Source: an uncultured Pelagibacteraceae bacterium
GTDB taxonomy: Bacteria > Pseudomonadota > Alphaproteobacteria > Pelagibacterales > Pelagibacteraceae
Length of the DNA stretch: 64,000 bases
Direction: 5' to 3'
NCBI GenBank assembly: GCA_902593845.1
Contig: CACJJV010000004.1
Coordinates: forward strand, 29,325 to 93,324
A program made the position numbers and the translations under genes. Of the stretch, positions 45,096-57,248 are shown one piece after another (position 1 is the stretch's first letter; each line of letters begins with the position of its first letter). The notes beneath the pieces are model-generated. The model made no database searches and had not been told where the DNA came from. It was given only the letters and a program-made list of their open reading frames with translations.

Positions 45096-46038
45096 TTATC
45101 TTGGTTTTTAAAAATTGAACAAGCTTATTTTCATCTTTGATTTTCATGTTTATTTCTAAGAAACTAATTTTTTCTTTAAAATTTTGAGGAATTCTTTTGA
45201 AATCTTTTTCAGTTGTAATGATTTCTGCATTATTGGAATTTGCTTTATCTATAATTTTTAAAATATCTTTATCTTGATAATTATAATGATCTGGAAAAGT
45301 AATTTCTTCAATTATTTTGAATTTATTTTTAAGTAGTAACTTTTTGAAACCATCGGGATTTCCAATTCCTGAAAAAATGATATAATTTCTATCAATATTA
45401 AATTTACTAATGTTTTCTATCTCAATATTTGACTCGAAAACTTCAATGTTTGGATTTATTTCTCTTATCTTATTATAAATATAATCTAAATTTGAGTCGT
45501 CATTAACTGTTTTTAAAAATATTCCATGATAGTTTTTTAAAGCATTCATTTTTTCTCTTAATGGACCAGATGGTATCAAATGACCATTTCCAATCCATTT
45601 CTCACTATCAAAACAGGCAAACTTAATATCATAGTTGATCCACTTTTCTTGAAGCCCGTCATCAAAAATTACCATGTCAAATTTCATTTCAATGGCTTTT
45701 TTAACTATTTTTTCTCTATCACTTAATGAAATGAAATTTGAATTATCTTTAAGAAATTTTTGTTCGTCTATTTGATTTTTGTAAAATTTTTTTGCAATTA
45801 CAGGATTAATATTATTCTTTTTTAAAAGATTATATAAAAATAACGAAGTTGGGGTTTTTCCAGTACCTCCGATATATAAATTTCCAACACATATCGTTTT
45901 AATTTCAGTGAATTTTTTCTTTGGTATAACATTGGAAATAACATTATTAATTTCTAAAATTATTGTAAAAGGATAAAGCAAATACGCTAAAAAATTTGGT
46001 CTTTTTAAATCCCAAAATTTAGGTTTTTTAAAATTCAT
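45082..46038 (-). CDS. lpxK: tetraacyldisaccharide 4'-kinase
   Basis: 318 residues. The P-loop is in VGNLYIGGTGKTPTS (about 52-66), followed by DDGLQ in VIFDDGLQEKW, the family's second catalytic motif, and GIGNPDGF later on. LpxK phosphorylates the lipid A precursor at the 4' position before KDO is added. It overlaps waaA by four bases and lpxL by 14, so the block is tightly coupled. Confidence 0.95.
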   Translation of the reverse strand: MNFKKPKFWDLKRPNFLAYLLYPFTIILEINNVISNVIPKKKFTEIKTICVGNLYIGGTGKTPTSLFLYNLLKKNNINPVIAKKFYKNQIDEQKFLKDNSNFISLSDREKIVKKAIEMKFDMVIFDDGLQEKWINYDIKFACFDSEKWIGNGHLIPSGPLREKMNALKNYHGIFLKTVNDDSNLDYIYNKIREINPNIEVFESNIEIENISKFNIDRNYIIFSGIGNPDGFKKLLLKNKFKIIEEITFPDHYNYQDKDILKIIDKANSNNAEIITTEKDFKRIPQNFKEKISFLEINMKIKDENKLVQFLKTKINEIN

Positions 46039-47270
46039 TTATTAATTTCTTTGTAGGTTTTATTTAAAATGTTCATTCCTATCAAATGTAAATCCTTTAT
46101 TATCTTTTTAGAATTATTTTTTGAGTTAATATATTTAATAACACAATTAATTAGTTGATCTTGATTAGAAATTTTTTTAGATAATTTTTTTTTATTAAGA
46201 AACTTATAAATTTCTCTAAAATTTGACACATTTGGACCATGTAAAACCCTACACCCATACCTGGTCGCCTCAAGTGGATTTTGACCACCGTGCTCAATCA
46301 ATGAGCCTCCTAAAAAAATATTTTTACAAACTTTATAGAACAATTTTGTTTTTCCATAAGAGTTTACTAAATAAATATCTGTATCAGGACTAATTTTCTT
46401 TTTTGGCTCATCTAAATGTATTTTAAGATCTAAATTTTGGAGTTCTGCTTTTATTGAATCAATTCTATTGATATGTCTAGGTATAATTATTGTTAATATA
46501 TTTTTAAATCTTTTTTTCAATCTTATATGTGTCATTCCACAAAGTTCCTCCTCATTGTAGTGGGTACTAGAGGCACACCAGGCTTTTCTTGAGTTGATTA
46601 AATTTATCAAATCTTTATTTAAATTGGTTTTTTCATTTTCTGACTGACTAAATTTTAAGTTTCCAATAAACTTTATATTTTTAGCACCGAGTTTTTTAAG
46701 ATATTTTTTTGTTTCAGTATTTGATGAAAGACATAAATAAAATTTACCAAAGATTGATTTAGCAAAGTAAGAAAAAAATTTCCATCGCCTAAATGATTTC
46801 TTTGTAATTCGTCCGTTAAGAAGAAATATTGGTATATTTCTTTTGTATAAATTATTTACAGTATTTGGCCAAATCTCAGAGTCTATAAAAAAAGCTTTAG
46901 TAGGCTTCCAATAATTTAAAAATTTTTTGGAAATAAAATTGCAATCAATTGGAAAAAATTGATGAATTGTTTTTTTAAATTTTAAATTTTTGATTATAAA
47001 TGAAGAGCTTACAGTATTTGATGTAACCAATATTTGTCTAATTTCTCTATTCTTTTCAAATCTTTCTAATAAAGGTATAATACTTTGTATCTCACCAACG
47101 CTAGCACCATGAAACCAAATCAATTTTCCTTTATTTCTTTTTTTTGAAAAAATACCTACTTTTTCTTTAAATCTTGATGTGTCTTCTTTTCCTTTAAATA
47201 TTCGAAAAATTATAATTATTGGAGAAAAAAAAAATACTAAGTTTATTAAAATTTTATAAATAAAAAACAT
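46035..47270 (-). CDS. waaA: 3-deoxy-D-manno-octulosonic acid (KDO) transferase
   Basis: 411 residues. One N-terminal membrane segment precedes the GT-B domains; WFHGASVGEIQSI, FIDSEIWPNTV and a late GGSLIEHGGQNPLE are the diagnostic WaaA motifs. It transfers KDO to lipid IVA. Whether it adds one or two residues is unknown. Its start overlaps the msbA stop by one base and its end overlaps lpxK by four. Confidence 0.95.
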   Translation of the reverse strand: MFFIYKILINLVFFFSPIIIIFRIFKGKEDTSRFKEKVGIFSKKRNKGKLIWFHGASVGEIQSIIPLLERFEKNREIRQILVTSNTVSSSFIIKNLKFKKTIHQFFPIDCNFISKKFLNYWKPTKAFFIDSEIWPNTVNNLYKRNIPIFLLNGRITKKSFRRWKFFSYFAKSIFGKFYLCLSSNTETKKYLKKLGAKNIKFIGNLKFSQSENEKTNLNKDLINLINSRKAWCASSTHYNEEELCGMTHIRLKKRFKNILTIIIPRHINRIDSIKAELQNLDLKIHLDEPKKKISPDTDIYLVNSYGKTKLFYKVCKNIFLGGSLIEHGGQNPLEATRYGCRVLHGPNVSNFREIYKFLNKKKLSKKISNQDQLINCVIKYINSKNNSKKIIKDLHLIGMNILNKTYKEINK

Positions 47271-49000
47271 TATGATTTTAATTGTTTATCATAAAAGTTT
47301 TTATAAATAGATGAGGAACTTAATAGTTCATTATGATCTCCCTCCGCTACTACATTTCCAGAGTCGATTACATAAATTTTGTCTGAATTTAAGACAGTAG
47401 ACAATCTGTGAGCAATTACGATTGTTGTTTTATTTTTTGTAAGGTAATTAATTGCTTTTTGAATTTTATCTTCAGTTTCTGCGTCTAAAGAGGATGTAGC
47501 TTCATCTAATAAAATTATTTTGCTTTTTTTTAGTATCGCTCTTGCAATCGATAATCTTTGTTTTTCTCCACCAGATAACCGCACACCATTTTCACCTATC
47601 ACAGTGTCATATTCTTTTGGCATGCTTTTTACAAAATCATGACAATTAGACAGTTTTGCTGCTTCAATGACCTCTTCATCTGAAGCTGTAAGTCTAGAAT
47701 ATTTTATATTATTTTTAATAGTATCATCGAATAAAGATATATCTTGACTCACTAATGAAATATTTTCTCTTAAAGATGATAATGAGTACTCATCTATTGG
47801 TTGATTATCTAGGTAAATTTTTCCATCCAAAGGTTCATAAAATCTTGGAATAAAATTTAGTATTGTAGATTTCCCTGCTCCACTATGACCAACTAATGCA
47901 GTCATTTGACCACTTTGAAATTCTAAATTTACTTTATTTAAAACATTATTTGGACTTTCAGGATATTTGAAACTTACATCTCTAAAATTTATGTTTCCTA
48001 GATCTACTTTTAGATGATTATTGAAATTTTTATCAGTATTATCCTCATCGATAATTGGTATTAATCTTTTGGCAGCCGATAGCCCTTGATGAATACCCAT
48101 ATTTAAAGTCGCTAACGATCTCACAGGTTGATAGGCCAACATCATTGCTGCCAAGAATGAAAAAAAATTATTTAATTCTAATTCACCTTTTACAATTAAG
48201 TTACCTGAGTAATAAATTAATCCTCCAATCATCAAACCTGTTAGAGTTTCCATAATAGGGGTTGCTCTTGTCATAACTGTTTGAATTTTTACAACTTTAT
48301 TTTTAAAAGAATCAATAATTTTAGTTAGCCTTTTATTTTCGTATTCCTCAGTTTGAAAAATTTTAATAACTTTATGATTTTTGATAATTTCAATAAAAAA
48401 TGAACTTAAAAAACCAGCAATTTCTTGTGACTCTGTTGAAACTTTACCGATTCTTTTACCTAAAGATTTTGCAGCAATAGACGCCAAAGGAATCATAACA
48501 ATTGCAAATATTGCTAACTTCCAATTTTGATAAAACATAACACCTATAAGACCAATCAATGTCAAACTATCTTTAGTGAATAATAAAATTGTATCTGTTA
48601 CCAGTTTCATTACCATACCGGAGTCATAATTGATGTGAGAAAGAAATTTTCCTGAGTGTTTTTTATTCATTTTCTCAACATTTGATTTTAAAATAGATTG
48701 CATAATTTGTAATTGAAGAATTTTTTGAACTTCACCACCAACTTGAATTAGTAAAGTTTTAGCTAGATAGAGAGAAGTGCCCTTAATCGCAAATGTAATT
48801 AAGATAATAAAAGGAATTATAACCATAAGTTTTTGATTTTTTTCAATAAAAATCTTCTCTATCGCTGGATCAAGTAGGTAGGCGATCATCGCAGTGCTAG
48901 CAGCCACCAATACAGAAAAGAATACAGAGAGAAAAATTTTTTTGATATGTTTTTTTGTATATCTTTTATAAAGATCAACCAAAATTTCTGAATTAGTCAT
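47270..49000 (-). CDS. msbA: MsbA-type lipid A/phospholipid ABC exporter
   Basis: 576 residues, a half-transporter with six membrane helices (about 20-300) fused to an ATPase domain. Walker A is VGHSGAGKST, the signature is LSGGEKQR, and Walker B is IILLDEATS, followed by the H-loop IVIAHRLST. Its position at the head of the waaA-lpxK-lpxL block supports flipping of core-lipid A rather than drug export, although single ABC exporters of this type can be hard to tell apart. Confidence 0.9.
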   Translation of the reverse strand: MTNSEILVDLYKRYTKKHIKKIFLSVFFSVLVAASTAMIAYLLDPAIEKIFIEKNQKLMVIIPFIILITFAIKGTSLYLAKTLLIQVGGEVQKILQLQIMQSILKSNVEKMNKKHSGKFLSHINYDSGMVMKLVTDTILLFTKDSLTLIGLIGVMFYQNWKLAIFAIVMIPLASIAAKSLGKRIGKVSTESQEIAGFLSSFFIEIIKNHKVIKIFQTEEYENKRLTKIIDSFKNKVVKIQTVMTRATPIMETLTGLMIGGLIYYSGNLIVKGELELNNFFSFLAAMMLAYQPVRSLATLNMGIHQGLSAAKRLIPIIDEDNTDKNFNNHLKVDLGNINFRDVSFKYPESPNNVLNKVNLEFQSGQMTALVGHSGAGKSTILNFIPRFYEPLDGKIYLDNQPIDEYSLSSLRENISLVSQDISLFDDTIKNNIKYSRLTASDEEVIEAAKLSNCHDFVKSMPKEYDTVIGENGVRLSGGEKQRLSIARAILKKSKIILLDEATSSLDAETEDKIQKAINYLTKNKTTIVIAHRLSTVLNSDKIYVIDSGNVVAEGDHNELLSSSSIYKNFYDKQLKS

Positions 49001-49867
49001 TTAACCTAATTTACCTATAAGAATACAAATTAATATTATCAAACCTAAAAAGTTGTTACTTTTAAAAATTTTCAGACATTTTTCTTTTTTTTCTTTATCG
49101 AAATTCATAATTTGAATGATAGATAAATGAAATATAACTGCCATAGCTCCCATAAAAAAATAATAATTAAAGTTTAATTTGATACCTATAATAATAAAAA
49201 GTAATGTGAAAATTAAATAACATATAGATAAAAATATTTTTGGATTTTTTTTAAACTTAATTGATGTTGATTTTACTCCTATAATTTCGTCATCTTCAAT
49301 ATCTTGAAATCCGTATATTGTGTCGTAACCCAATGTCCAAAATATGGCGCCAAGATAAAGTATTATGGGAATAAGACTTATTTCCCCGTTAATAGATGTC
49401 CATCCTAACAGCAATCCATAATTAAAAGTTATGCCTAAGAACAGCTGGGGCCAATAGGTAAACCTTTTCATCAACGGATAAGTGAAGGCAAGTGGCATAG
49501 ATGCTAAAGCAATAATAATTGTAAAAAAATTAAAATTGATTAGAACTAAAAAAGCAATCAAACATAGAATTCCCGAATATAACAGGGCAAGTTTGACCGA
49601 TATTTTTCCCGAGGCTATTGGCCTGTCTTTAGTTCTGAATACTTTTTTATCAAATTTTCTATCAAGAACATCATTTACTATACATCCAGCAGATCTCATT
49701 AAAACAGATCCCAAAAAAAATAGTATTAAGTAAAAAAAATAATTATTTAAATCAGATGAAAAATCATACGCAAGTGTTAGACCCCATGAACAAGGCCAAA
49801 ATAATAGCATGTATCCAATCGGCTTTTTAAGTCTGGTAAGTTCTACGAAAAGATTTAATTGGTTCAT
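49001..49867 (-). CDS. ubiA: 4-hydroxybenzoate polyprenyltransferase
   Basis: 288 residues and about eight membrane helices. The two Asp-rich prenyl-diphosphate motifs are NDVLDRKFD (near 65-73) and GFQDIEDD (near 190). RDRPIASG-type sequence (TKDRPIASG) follows the first. It attaches the polyprenyl tail to 4-hydroxybenzoate in ubiquinone synthesis, needed by the cytochrome chain encoded downstream. It abuts msbA with no gap. Alphaproteobacteria usually have ubiA beside rsmE; here a five-gene block separates them. Confidence 0.93.
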   Translation of the reverse strand: MNQLNLFVELTRLKKPIGYMLLFWPCSWGLTLAYDFSSDLNNYFFYLILFFLGSVLMRSAGCIVNDVLDRKFDKKVFRTKDRPIASGKISVKLALLYSGILCLIAFLVLINFNFFTIIIALASMPLAFTYPLMKRFTYWPQLFLGITFNYGLLLGWTSINGEISLIPIILYLGAIFWTLGYDTIYGFQDIEDDEIIGVKSTSIKFKKNPKIFLSICYLIFTLLFIIIGIKLNFNYYFFMGAMAVIFHLSIIQIMNFDKEKKEKCLKIFKSNNFLGLIILICILIGKLG

Positions 49868-49919
49868 AAGATTTTACTTGTAAATAACAAAGCCAAGATT
49901 GATAATCAAACTGATTCGT

Positions 49920-50324
49920 ATGAATATTGATTATACTGTAACTGCATTAATGTTTCCTGCAATACCATTAATGATGGCAGTTTATAGCAATAGATTTCAT
50001 TCATTAAGTATCCTTATTAGACAACTTCACGATGAACATGTGTATGAAAAGCACATACCACCTGAGTGGAAAAAACAATTCATAAATTTAAGTGGCAGGA
50101 TAACTCTTTTAAGATGGACAATTTTATTTGCATCCTTTGGCTTTTTGTTTAACATGTTAACTGTATTTGCCCTTTACTTTAATGAGGTTTTTATAGCGAG
50201 GATTATTTTTGGGTCATGTTGTTTGTCGATGATAATTTCAATACTATTTTTTATTAGAGAAATTCACATTTCAACAAACGCTCTTAAGTTACATATGTCT
50301 GATATGGACGTAAATGTTGATTAA
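49920..50324 (+). CDS. DUF2721 family membrane protein
   Basis: 134 residues from the ATG at 49920; the frame also has an upstream TTG at 49899, which seems less likely. Three hydrophobic segments lie near residues 6-24, 72-92 and 98-117. The pattern of an early MFPAIPLMMAVYSNRF then a basic soluble loop with IRQLHDE matches DUF2721, a family of unknown function. It shares TTAA stop bases with the convergent quinone oxidoreductase gene. Confidence 0.7.
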   Translation: MNIDYTVTALMFPAIPLMMAVYSNRFHSLSILIRQLHDEHVYEKHIPPEWKKQFINLSGRITLLRWTILFASFGFLFNMLTVFALYFNEVFIARIIFGSCCLSMIISILFFIREIHISTNALKLHMSDMDVNVD

Positions 50325-51292
50325 GGAATAATGACCGCTGGACCAGTTAATATTCTTGCTTCTAGATCTTTATGAGCTTGTGCAGCATCTTTAAGTAAAT
50401 ACTTCTTTGAAATTTCAACATTAAATTTTTTTGATAAAACTGCATCGAAAACTTTTTTTGCTGACTCCACAAGTTCCTCTCTTTTTATAGTATAATGAGC
50501 AATAGATGGTCGTGTAAAAAAAAGACCTTTTGCATTTATATCTTTTTTTACATCTATGGTATCAACATAACCTGATGCATTCCCAAAAGCTACCATCATT
50601 CCTCTAATCTTTAATGTTTCGATTGATCCTTTGAAAGTTTTGATACCAACACCATCATAGACAACATCAATACCATTTTTACCCATAATTTTTTCAACCT
50701 CTTCAACAAAATTTTTTTCAGAATAATTAATTACATGATGGCAACCATTTTTTTTAGCAATCTCCTCTTTGGCTTTTGAGCCCACAGTTCCAATAACTTC
50801 AGCACCTAATGCATTAGCCCAAGGACATAAAATCTGGCCGAGTCCACCTGCAGCAGCATGATATAAAATTTTATCACCCTTTTTTAAGGGATAAGCTCTG
50901 TGTAATAAGTATTCTGCTGTAATTCCTTTTAATGTAATGCAAGATGCTACCTCGTCAGAGACTCCATCCGGAACAGATACTAATTTCTCCTCAGGCATTA
51001 TTTGCTTTTCTGAATAAGCACCGATAGGCATTGATGCATGAGTAACTCTATCACCAACTTTAAATAATTTTACTTCAGATCCAACTTCTTCAATTACTCC
51101 ACAAGCTTCAAGTCCAATACCGCTAGGTAATGGGATAGGATAAAGGCCTGTTCGATGATAAATATCTATAAAATTTAAACCAATTGATAAATTTTTAATC
51201 AACACCTCTTTTGGTCCAGGCTTCCCTAATTCTACCTCTTTAGTAACCAAAACTTCTGGTCCACCAAATTTATCTATTTGAACTGATTTCAT
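50321..51292 (-). CDS. qor: NADPH:quinone oxidoreductase (zinc-free MDR family)
   Basis: 323 residues of the medium-chain dehydrogenase/reductase fold. NFIDIYHRTGLYPIPLPSGIG and the AAAGGLGQILCPWANALG nucleotide loop (about 145-162) are typical of zinc-free quinone oxidoreductases, and the zinc-binding Cys residues of alcohol dehydrogenases are missing. These enzymes reduce quinones or enones with NADPH. It is the last gene of a four-gene minus-strand run; pirin begins three bases upstream. Confidence 0.88.
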   Translation of the reverse strand: MKSVQIDKFGGPEVLVTKEVELGKPGPKEVLIKNLSIGLNFIDIYHRTGLYPIPLPSGIGLEACGVIEEVGSEVKLFKVGDRVTHASMPIGAYSEKQIMPEEKLVSVPDGVSDEVASCITLKGITAEYLLHRAYPLKKGDKILYHAAAGGLGQILCPWANALGAEVIGTVGSKAKEEIAKKNGCHHVINYSEKNFVEEVEKIMGKNGIDVVYDGVGIKTFKGSIETLKIRGMMVAFGNASGYVDTIDVKKDINAKGLFFTRPSIAHYTIKREELVESAKKVFDAVLSKKFNVEISKKYLLKDAAQAHKDLEARILTGPAVIIP

Positions 51293-51295
51293 TAT

Positions 51296-52132
51296 CTACT
51301 TTACAAATGTACCATTATGATAATCTTGAACAGCTTGCAAGATTTCTGCTTTAGTGTTCATTACAAATGGTCCACCTCTAGCTATTTCCTCGTTAATAGG
51401 TTTGCCTGAAATAACTAAGAATTTTGCATCAGATTGTGCACTGATTTTTAAATCCTCACCTCTCGATAGTAAGATTAAAGTACTATCTTTGACTTTTTCA
51501 TGTTCTTTTTCACCAATTTTGATCTCACCTTTTATGAGATAGATAAATGTATTGTGTGAAGAGGGAAGACTAAATTTAAAATTTTTGTTTTTATTTAGTT
51601 CAACATCAAAATAAACGGGTTCGACATTATGTCCTTTAACTGGACCTTCAGCTTTTTCAAATTTACCCGCAATAACTTTTACTTGCTTATCATTATCTTT
51701 GTGAACACTCATTTTATCTGCATCAATATAAATATATTCTGGTTTACTCATTTTTAATTTTGCTGGCATATTTATCCATAATTGAAATCCATGAAGTTTT
51801 CCCTCTTTCATGGCAGGCATTTCAGAATGAATAATACCACTTCCTGTTTTCATCCATTGAACATCACCAGCAGTCATTCTACCTTTTCCGCCAGTACTGT
51901 CTTCATGCTCAAAATCACCAGCAAGCATATAAGTGACAGTTTCAATTCCTCTATGTGGATGTGGAGGAAATCCTGCAATATAATCCTCACTATTCTCTGA
52001 ACCAAATTCATCTAGCATTAAAAAAGGATCAAAATAATTTGGTTCAACACCAATACTTCTTTTTAATTTAACTCCAGCTCCATCTGATGCTGGAATAGGA
52101 TCAATAATTTTATTTACTTCAATATTTTTCAT
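51296..52132 (-). CDS. pirin family protein
   Basis: 278 residues with two cupin domains. PHPHRGIETVTYMLAG and HEDSTGGKGRMTAGDVQWM give the N-terminal metal site (three His and a Glu), the pattern shared by human pirin and E. coli YhhW, which can act as quercetinases. The physiological substrate in bacteria is usually unknown; some pirins regulate metabolism. It is three bases from qor on one side and 36 bases from the CDGSH gene on the other. Confidence 0.9.
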   Translation of the reverse strand: MKNIEVNKIIDPIPASDGAGVKLKRSIGVEPNYFDPFLMLDEFGSENSEDYIAGFPPHPHRGIETVTYMLAGDFEHEDSTGGKGRMTAGDVQWMKTGSGIIHSEMPAMKEGKLHGFQLWINMPAKLKMSKPEYIYIDADKMSVHKDNDKQVKVIAGKFEKAEGPVKGHNVEPVYFDVELNKNKNFKFSLPSSHNTFIYLIKGEIKIGEKEHEKVKDSTLILLSRGEDLKISAQSDAKFLVISGKPINEEIARGGPFVMNTKAEILQAVQDYHNGTFVK

Positions 52133-52168
52133 CAGATTAAAATAGTTGTTCTATTTCGATTTGCAATA

Positions 52169-52408
52169 TTACTTTTTGTTATGCGAGCCATCACAAAAAG
52201 GTTGATCGTTTGTTTGTTTGCATACACAAAAGAACACTCTTTTTGTTAATTCAGCTTTATAAGCCAAGGGTTTGAATTCTGTTCCTTTATGCGAACCATC
52301 ACAAAATGGCTGCTTAGAACTTTTACCACAACTACACCAGTAATAAGATTTTCCCTGTTCAACTTCTATAGCTAATACGCCATCCCCAGCTCTTTGTCCT
52401 TTATTCAT
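52169..52408 (-). CDS. double CDGSH iron-sulfur protein (mitoNEET-like)
   Basis: 79 residues with two complete CDGSH motifs: CSCGKSSKQPFCDGSH in the middle and CVCKQTNDQPFCDGSH at the C-terminus. Each binds a redox-active 2Fe-2S cluster through three Cys and one His. It is soluble, lacking the membrane anchor of mitoNEET. Bacterial members may pass electrons or clusters. Its place among pirin, quinone oxidoreductase and haloacid dehalogenase genes suggests redox or detoxification chemistry, without proof. Confidence 0.92.
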   Translation of the reverse strand: MNKGQRAGDGVLAIEVEQGKSYYWCSCGKSSKQPFCDGSHKGTEFKPLAYKAELTKRVFFCVCKQTNDQPFCDGSHNKK

Positions 52409-52424
52409 TTATCTGTATTTTAAT

Positions 52425-53087
52425 TCAAATTAAATCAACAAGCTCGTTTAAATTTTTAACTTGATTATTAGGTTTGTAATCAAGATTGTCAAAGATATTA
52501 TTATTACGGTTTACCCAAATAGAATGATAACCATAATTTCCACCTCCTGAAACATCCCAAGTGTTTGCACTTAAGAAAGCTATTTCATTGCTTTTAATTT
52601 TGTACTTTTTGATAGGCAATTCATAAACTTTAGAGTCTGGTTTATAAATTCCAACTTCCTCTATTGAAAATAAATCATCGAATAGATTACTTAAATTATT
52701 ACTCTCAACTAACTCTTTTAAAAGAGATGGAGTTCCATTTGAAAGTATAGCTAATTTAAAATTCTTTTCTTTTAATTTTTTAAGAGTTTCCGGAACCTCC
52801 TTAAAAGGTGAAAGAACTTTATATAAATTCAATAATTCACCTTTCATTGAAGAATCAATATCAAAAGTTTTCATTGATTTATCTAAACTATCCTCTGTAA
52901 TTTGCCAAAAATCCTTGTGTCTTCCCATAAGACTTCTAAGCCAGGTGTATTCTAGCTGAGTCGTTCTCCAAAAATTTGCAAAACCTTCCCACTTAGCTCC
53001 AATCTTGTCTTTACATTTTTCAGCAGCTGAATTGACATCAAACAATGTGCCATAAGCATCAAAAATTATTGCTTTAATATTTTTCAT
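52425..53087 (-). CDS. type II (S)-2-haloacid dehalogenase family protein
   Basis: 220 residues. The HAD nucleophile is in IIFDAYGTLFDVNSAA (D10). LAILSNGTPSLL is motif II, KPDSKVYEL motif III, and SANTWDVSGGGNYGYHSIWVNR the final motif that separates L-2-haloacid dehalogenases from other HAD enzymes. It is predicted to displace a halide from short 2-haloacids such as chloroacetate. It starts a minus-strand run and faces rsmE across 17 bases. Real dehalogenase activity depends on residues not checked here. Confidence 0.88.
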   Translation of the reverse strand: MKNIKAIIFDAYGTLFDVNSAAEKCKDKIGAKWEGFANFWRTTQLEYTWLRSLMGRHKDFWQITEDSLDKSMKTFDIDSSMKGELLNLYKVLSPFKEVPETLKKLKEKNFKLAILSNGTPSLLKELVESNNLSNLFDDLFSIEEVGIYKPDSKVYELPIKKYKIKSNEIAFLSANTWDVSGGGNYGYHSIWVNRNNNIFDNLDYKPNNQVKNLNELVDLI

Positions 53088-53104
53088 AAATTAACTTAAC
53101 ACAA

Positions 53105-53806
53105 ATGAGTAATATTAGATTATTTTTTTCAGATACTTTATCATTAAACATGATTGATAAACTCGATAAGGGTCAATCACATTATTTAAGTAAAGTAATG
53201 AGAGTAAAAGAAAATGAGGTTTTTTCATTATTTAATAAAGAGGGAGAGTGGGAGGCAAAAGTTTTAGGAATATTCAAAAATATTGTTGAATTTAAAATAA
53301 TAAAACAACTAAGACAAAAAGAGATAACCAAAGAATTATGGTTAGCATTTTCTCCTATAAAATCAAACTATCTGAATTTTATGCTGCAAAAAGCAACAGA
53401 GCTTGGAGTTACAAAATTTTTACCAATTATTTTTGATAGAACAGTTGTTAGAAAAATTAATAAAGATCGCATCGAAAAAATTGTAATTGAGGCCTGCGAG
53501 CAATCAAACCGTATCAATGTACCAACAATTGAAGAGGCTCAAGATTTAAATGGCTTTCTCAAAAAAAATTCGATGAATCTAATTTTTACAGATTTAAATT
53601 CAAATATTAAAAAAATTGATAAATCAAAATTTACAGATAAGCCTGTTTGTATAATCATAGGTCCTGAGGGAGATTTTTCAGAGACTGAAAGAGAGAAGAT
53701 TCTATCTTTTAAGGGCGTTCAACCTATTAAAATTAATGAGAATATTTTAAGGTCAGAAACCGCGGTCATATCTGCAATTTCGATCGTAAATTATGTGATT
53801 AATTGA
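53105..53806 (+). CDS. rsmE: 16S rRNA (uracil1498-N3)-methyltransferase RsmE
   Basis: 233 residues of the SPOUT class. An N-terminal PUA-like part has HYLSKVMRVKENE; the knotted SAM site at the C-terminus is IIIGPEGDFSETE followed by LRSETAVISAISI. It methylates U1498 in the decoding region of the small ribosomal subunit. In many alphaproteobacteria it lies next to ubiA, whereas here it is separated from ubiA by a five-gene block. The cytochrome oxidase operon begins 60 bases downstream. Confidence 0.94.
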   Translation: MSNIRLFFSDTLSLNMIDKLDKGQSHYLSKVMRVKENEVFSLFNKEGEWEAKVLGIFKNIVEFKIIKQLRQKEITKELWLAFSPIKSNYLNFMLQKATELGVTKFLPIIFDRTVVRKINKDRIEKIVIEACEQSNRINVPTIEEAQDLNGFLKKNSMNLIFTDLNSNIKKIDKSKFTDKPVCIIIGPEGDFSETEREKILSFKGVQPIKINENILRSETAVISAISIVNYVIN

Positions 53807-53810
53807 TAAA

Positions 53811-53840
53811 TTGTCGCGAAAACTAAAGTGTAATTTTTAT
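53811..53840 (+). promoter_or_regulatory. possible promoter of the cytochrome oxidase operon
   Basis: TTGTCG (53811-53816) lies 17 bases before TTTTTAT (53834-53840) in the 60-base gap upstream of coxB. The -35 is a partial match and the -10 is weak, so this is a tentative assignment made only because the operon needs a promoter near here. Confidence 0.3.
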
Positions 53841-53866
53841 AAAAGAGCTTTATATAGCTATTAAAA

Positions 53867-56316
<2,450 letters not shown>

Positions 56317-56336
56317 AAATAAAAGCTTTTAAATTG

Positions 56337-57248
56337 ATGAGTAGTTCAAAATTAAAAAAAGATAATCTGTCTCAAGAAGACTTACTAAATTTTTCCGAAT
56401 TATTTAAATTGATGAAACCAAGAGTAATGTCGCTTGTGATATTTACTTGTGCGGTTGGATTATTAACAGCCCCAACTATGGTTTCAACTCAAGATGCAAT
56501 AATTGGAATATTACTAGTTTCAATGGGCGCAGGAGCAGCAGGAGCATTAAACATGTGGTATGAGTCTGATCTTGATGCTTTAATGAGTAGAACTTGCCTA
56601 AGGCCAATACCAACAGGCAAAGTTAATAAAAATCAGGCTCTTATATTTGGAATAACTTTATCGGTTATTTCAGTAGTTGCACTAGATTATTTTACAAATC
56701 GAGTATCTGCAGGAATATTACTTTTTACAATTATATTTTATGTTTTAATTTATACAATTTGGCTGAAAAAAAGAACCTCACAGAACATCGTTATTGGTGG
56801 TGCGGCTGGAGCTCTCCCTCCTGTTATAGGCTGGACTATTGCTACAGGATCTTTATCTCTTGAACCTCTTGTATTTTTTTTAATTATTTTCTTTTGGACT
56901 CCATCACATTTTTGGGCATTAAGCTTATATAAATCAGAAGATTATAAAAAAGCTAATATACCCATGCTTCCCCTAACAAATGGGATAGAGAGCACTAAAG
57001 TAAATATTTTTGTCTACTCTTTGATAATGCTTCCAGTTATAATTTTTCCATATGTAATCAACTTTGTAGGACTTGTTTTTCTTATTCCATCATTGTTATT
57101 AACTATTTATTATAATTATCTATGTTTCGATCTTTATAAATTTAAAAAAAATAAATTTAGTGCAAAAAAAGCTAAATCAATATTTGGCTATTCTATTTTA
57201 TATTTGTTTTTGGTTTTTGTGCTTTTTCTGATAGATAAGATTTTATGA
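56337..57248 (+). CDS. ctaB: protoheme IX farnesyltransferase (heme O synthase)
   Basis: 303 residues from the ATG at 56337; a TTG one codon earlier also opens the frame but is less likely. About eight membrane helices. The prenyl-binding motifs NMWYESDLDALMSRT and the following RPIPTGKV are typical of CtaB/CyoE. It attaches a farnesyl chain to heme b to make heme O, the precursor of heme A. Its stop overlaps the start of the tiny CoxF gene by four bases (ATGA). Confidence 0.96.
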   Translation: MSSSKLKKDNLSQEDLLNFSELFKLMKPRVMSLVIFTCAVGLLTAPTMVSTQDAIIGILLVSMGAGAAGALNMWYESDLDALMSRTCLRPIPTGKVNKNQALIFGITLSVISVVALDYFTNRVSAGILLFTIIFYVLIYTIWLKKRTSQNIVIGGAAGALPPVIGWTIATGSLSLEPLVFFLIIFFWTPSHFWALSLYKSEDYKKANIPMLPLTNGIESTKVNIFVYSLIMLPVIIFPYVINFVGLVFLIPSLLLTIYYNYLCFDLYKFKKNKFSAKKAKSIFGYSILYLFLVFVLFLIDKIL

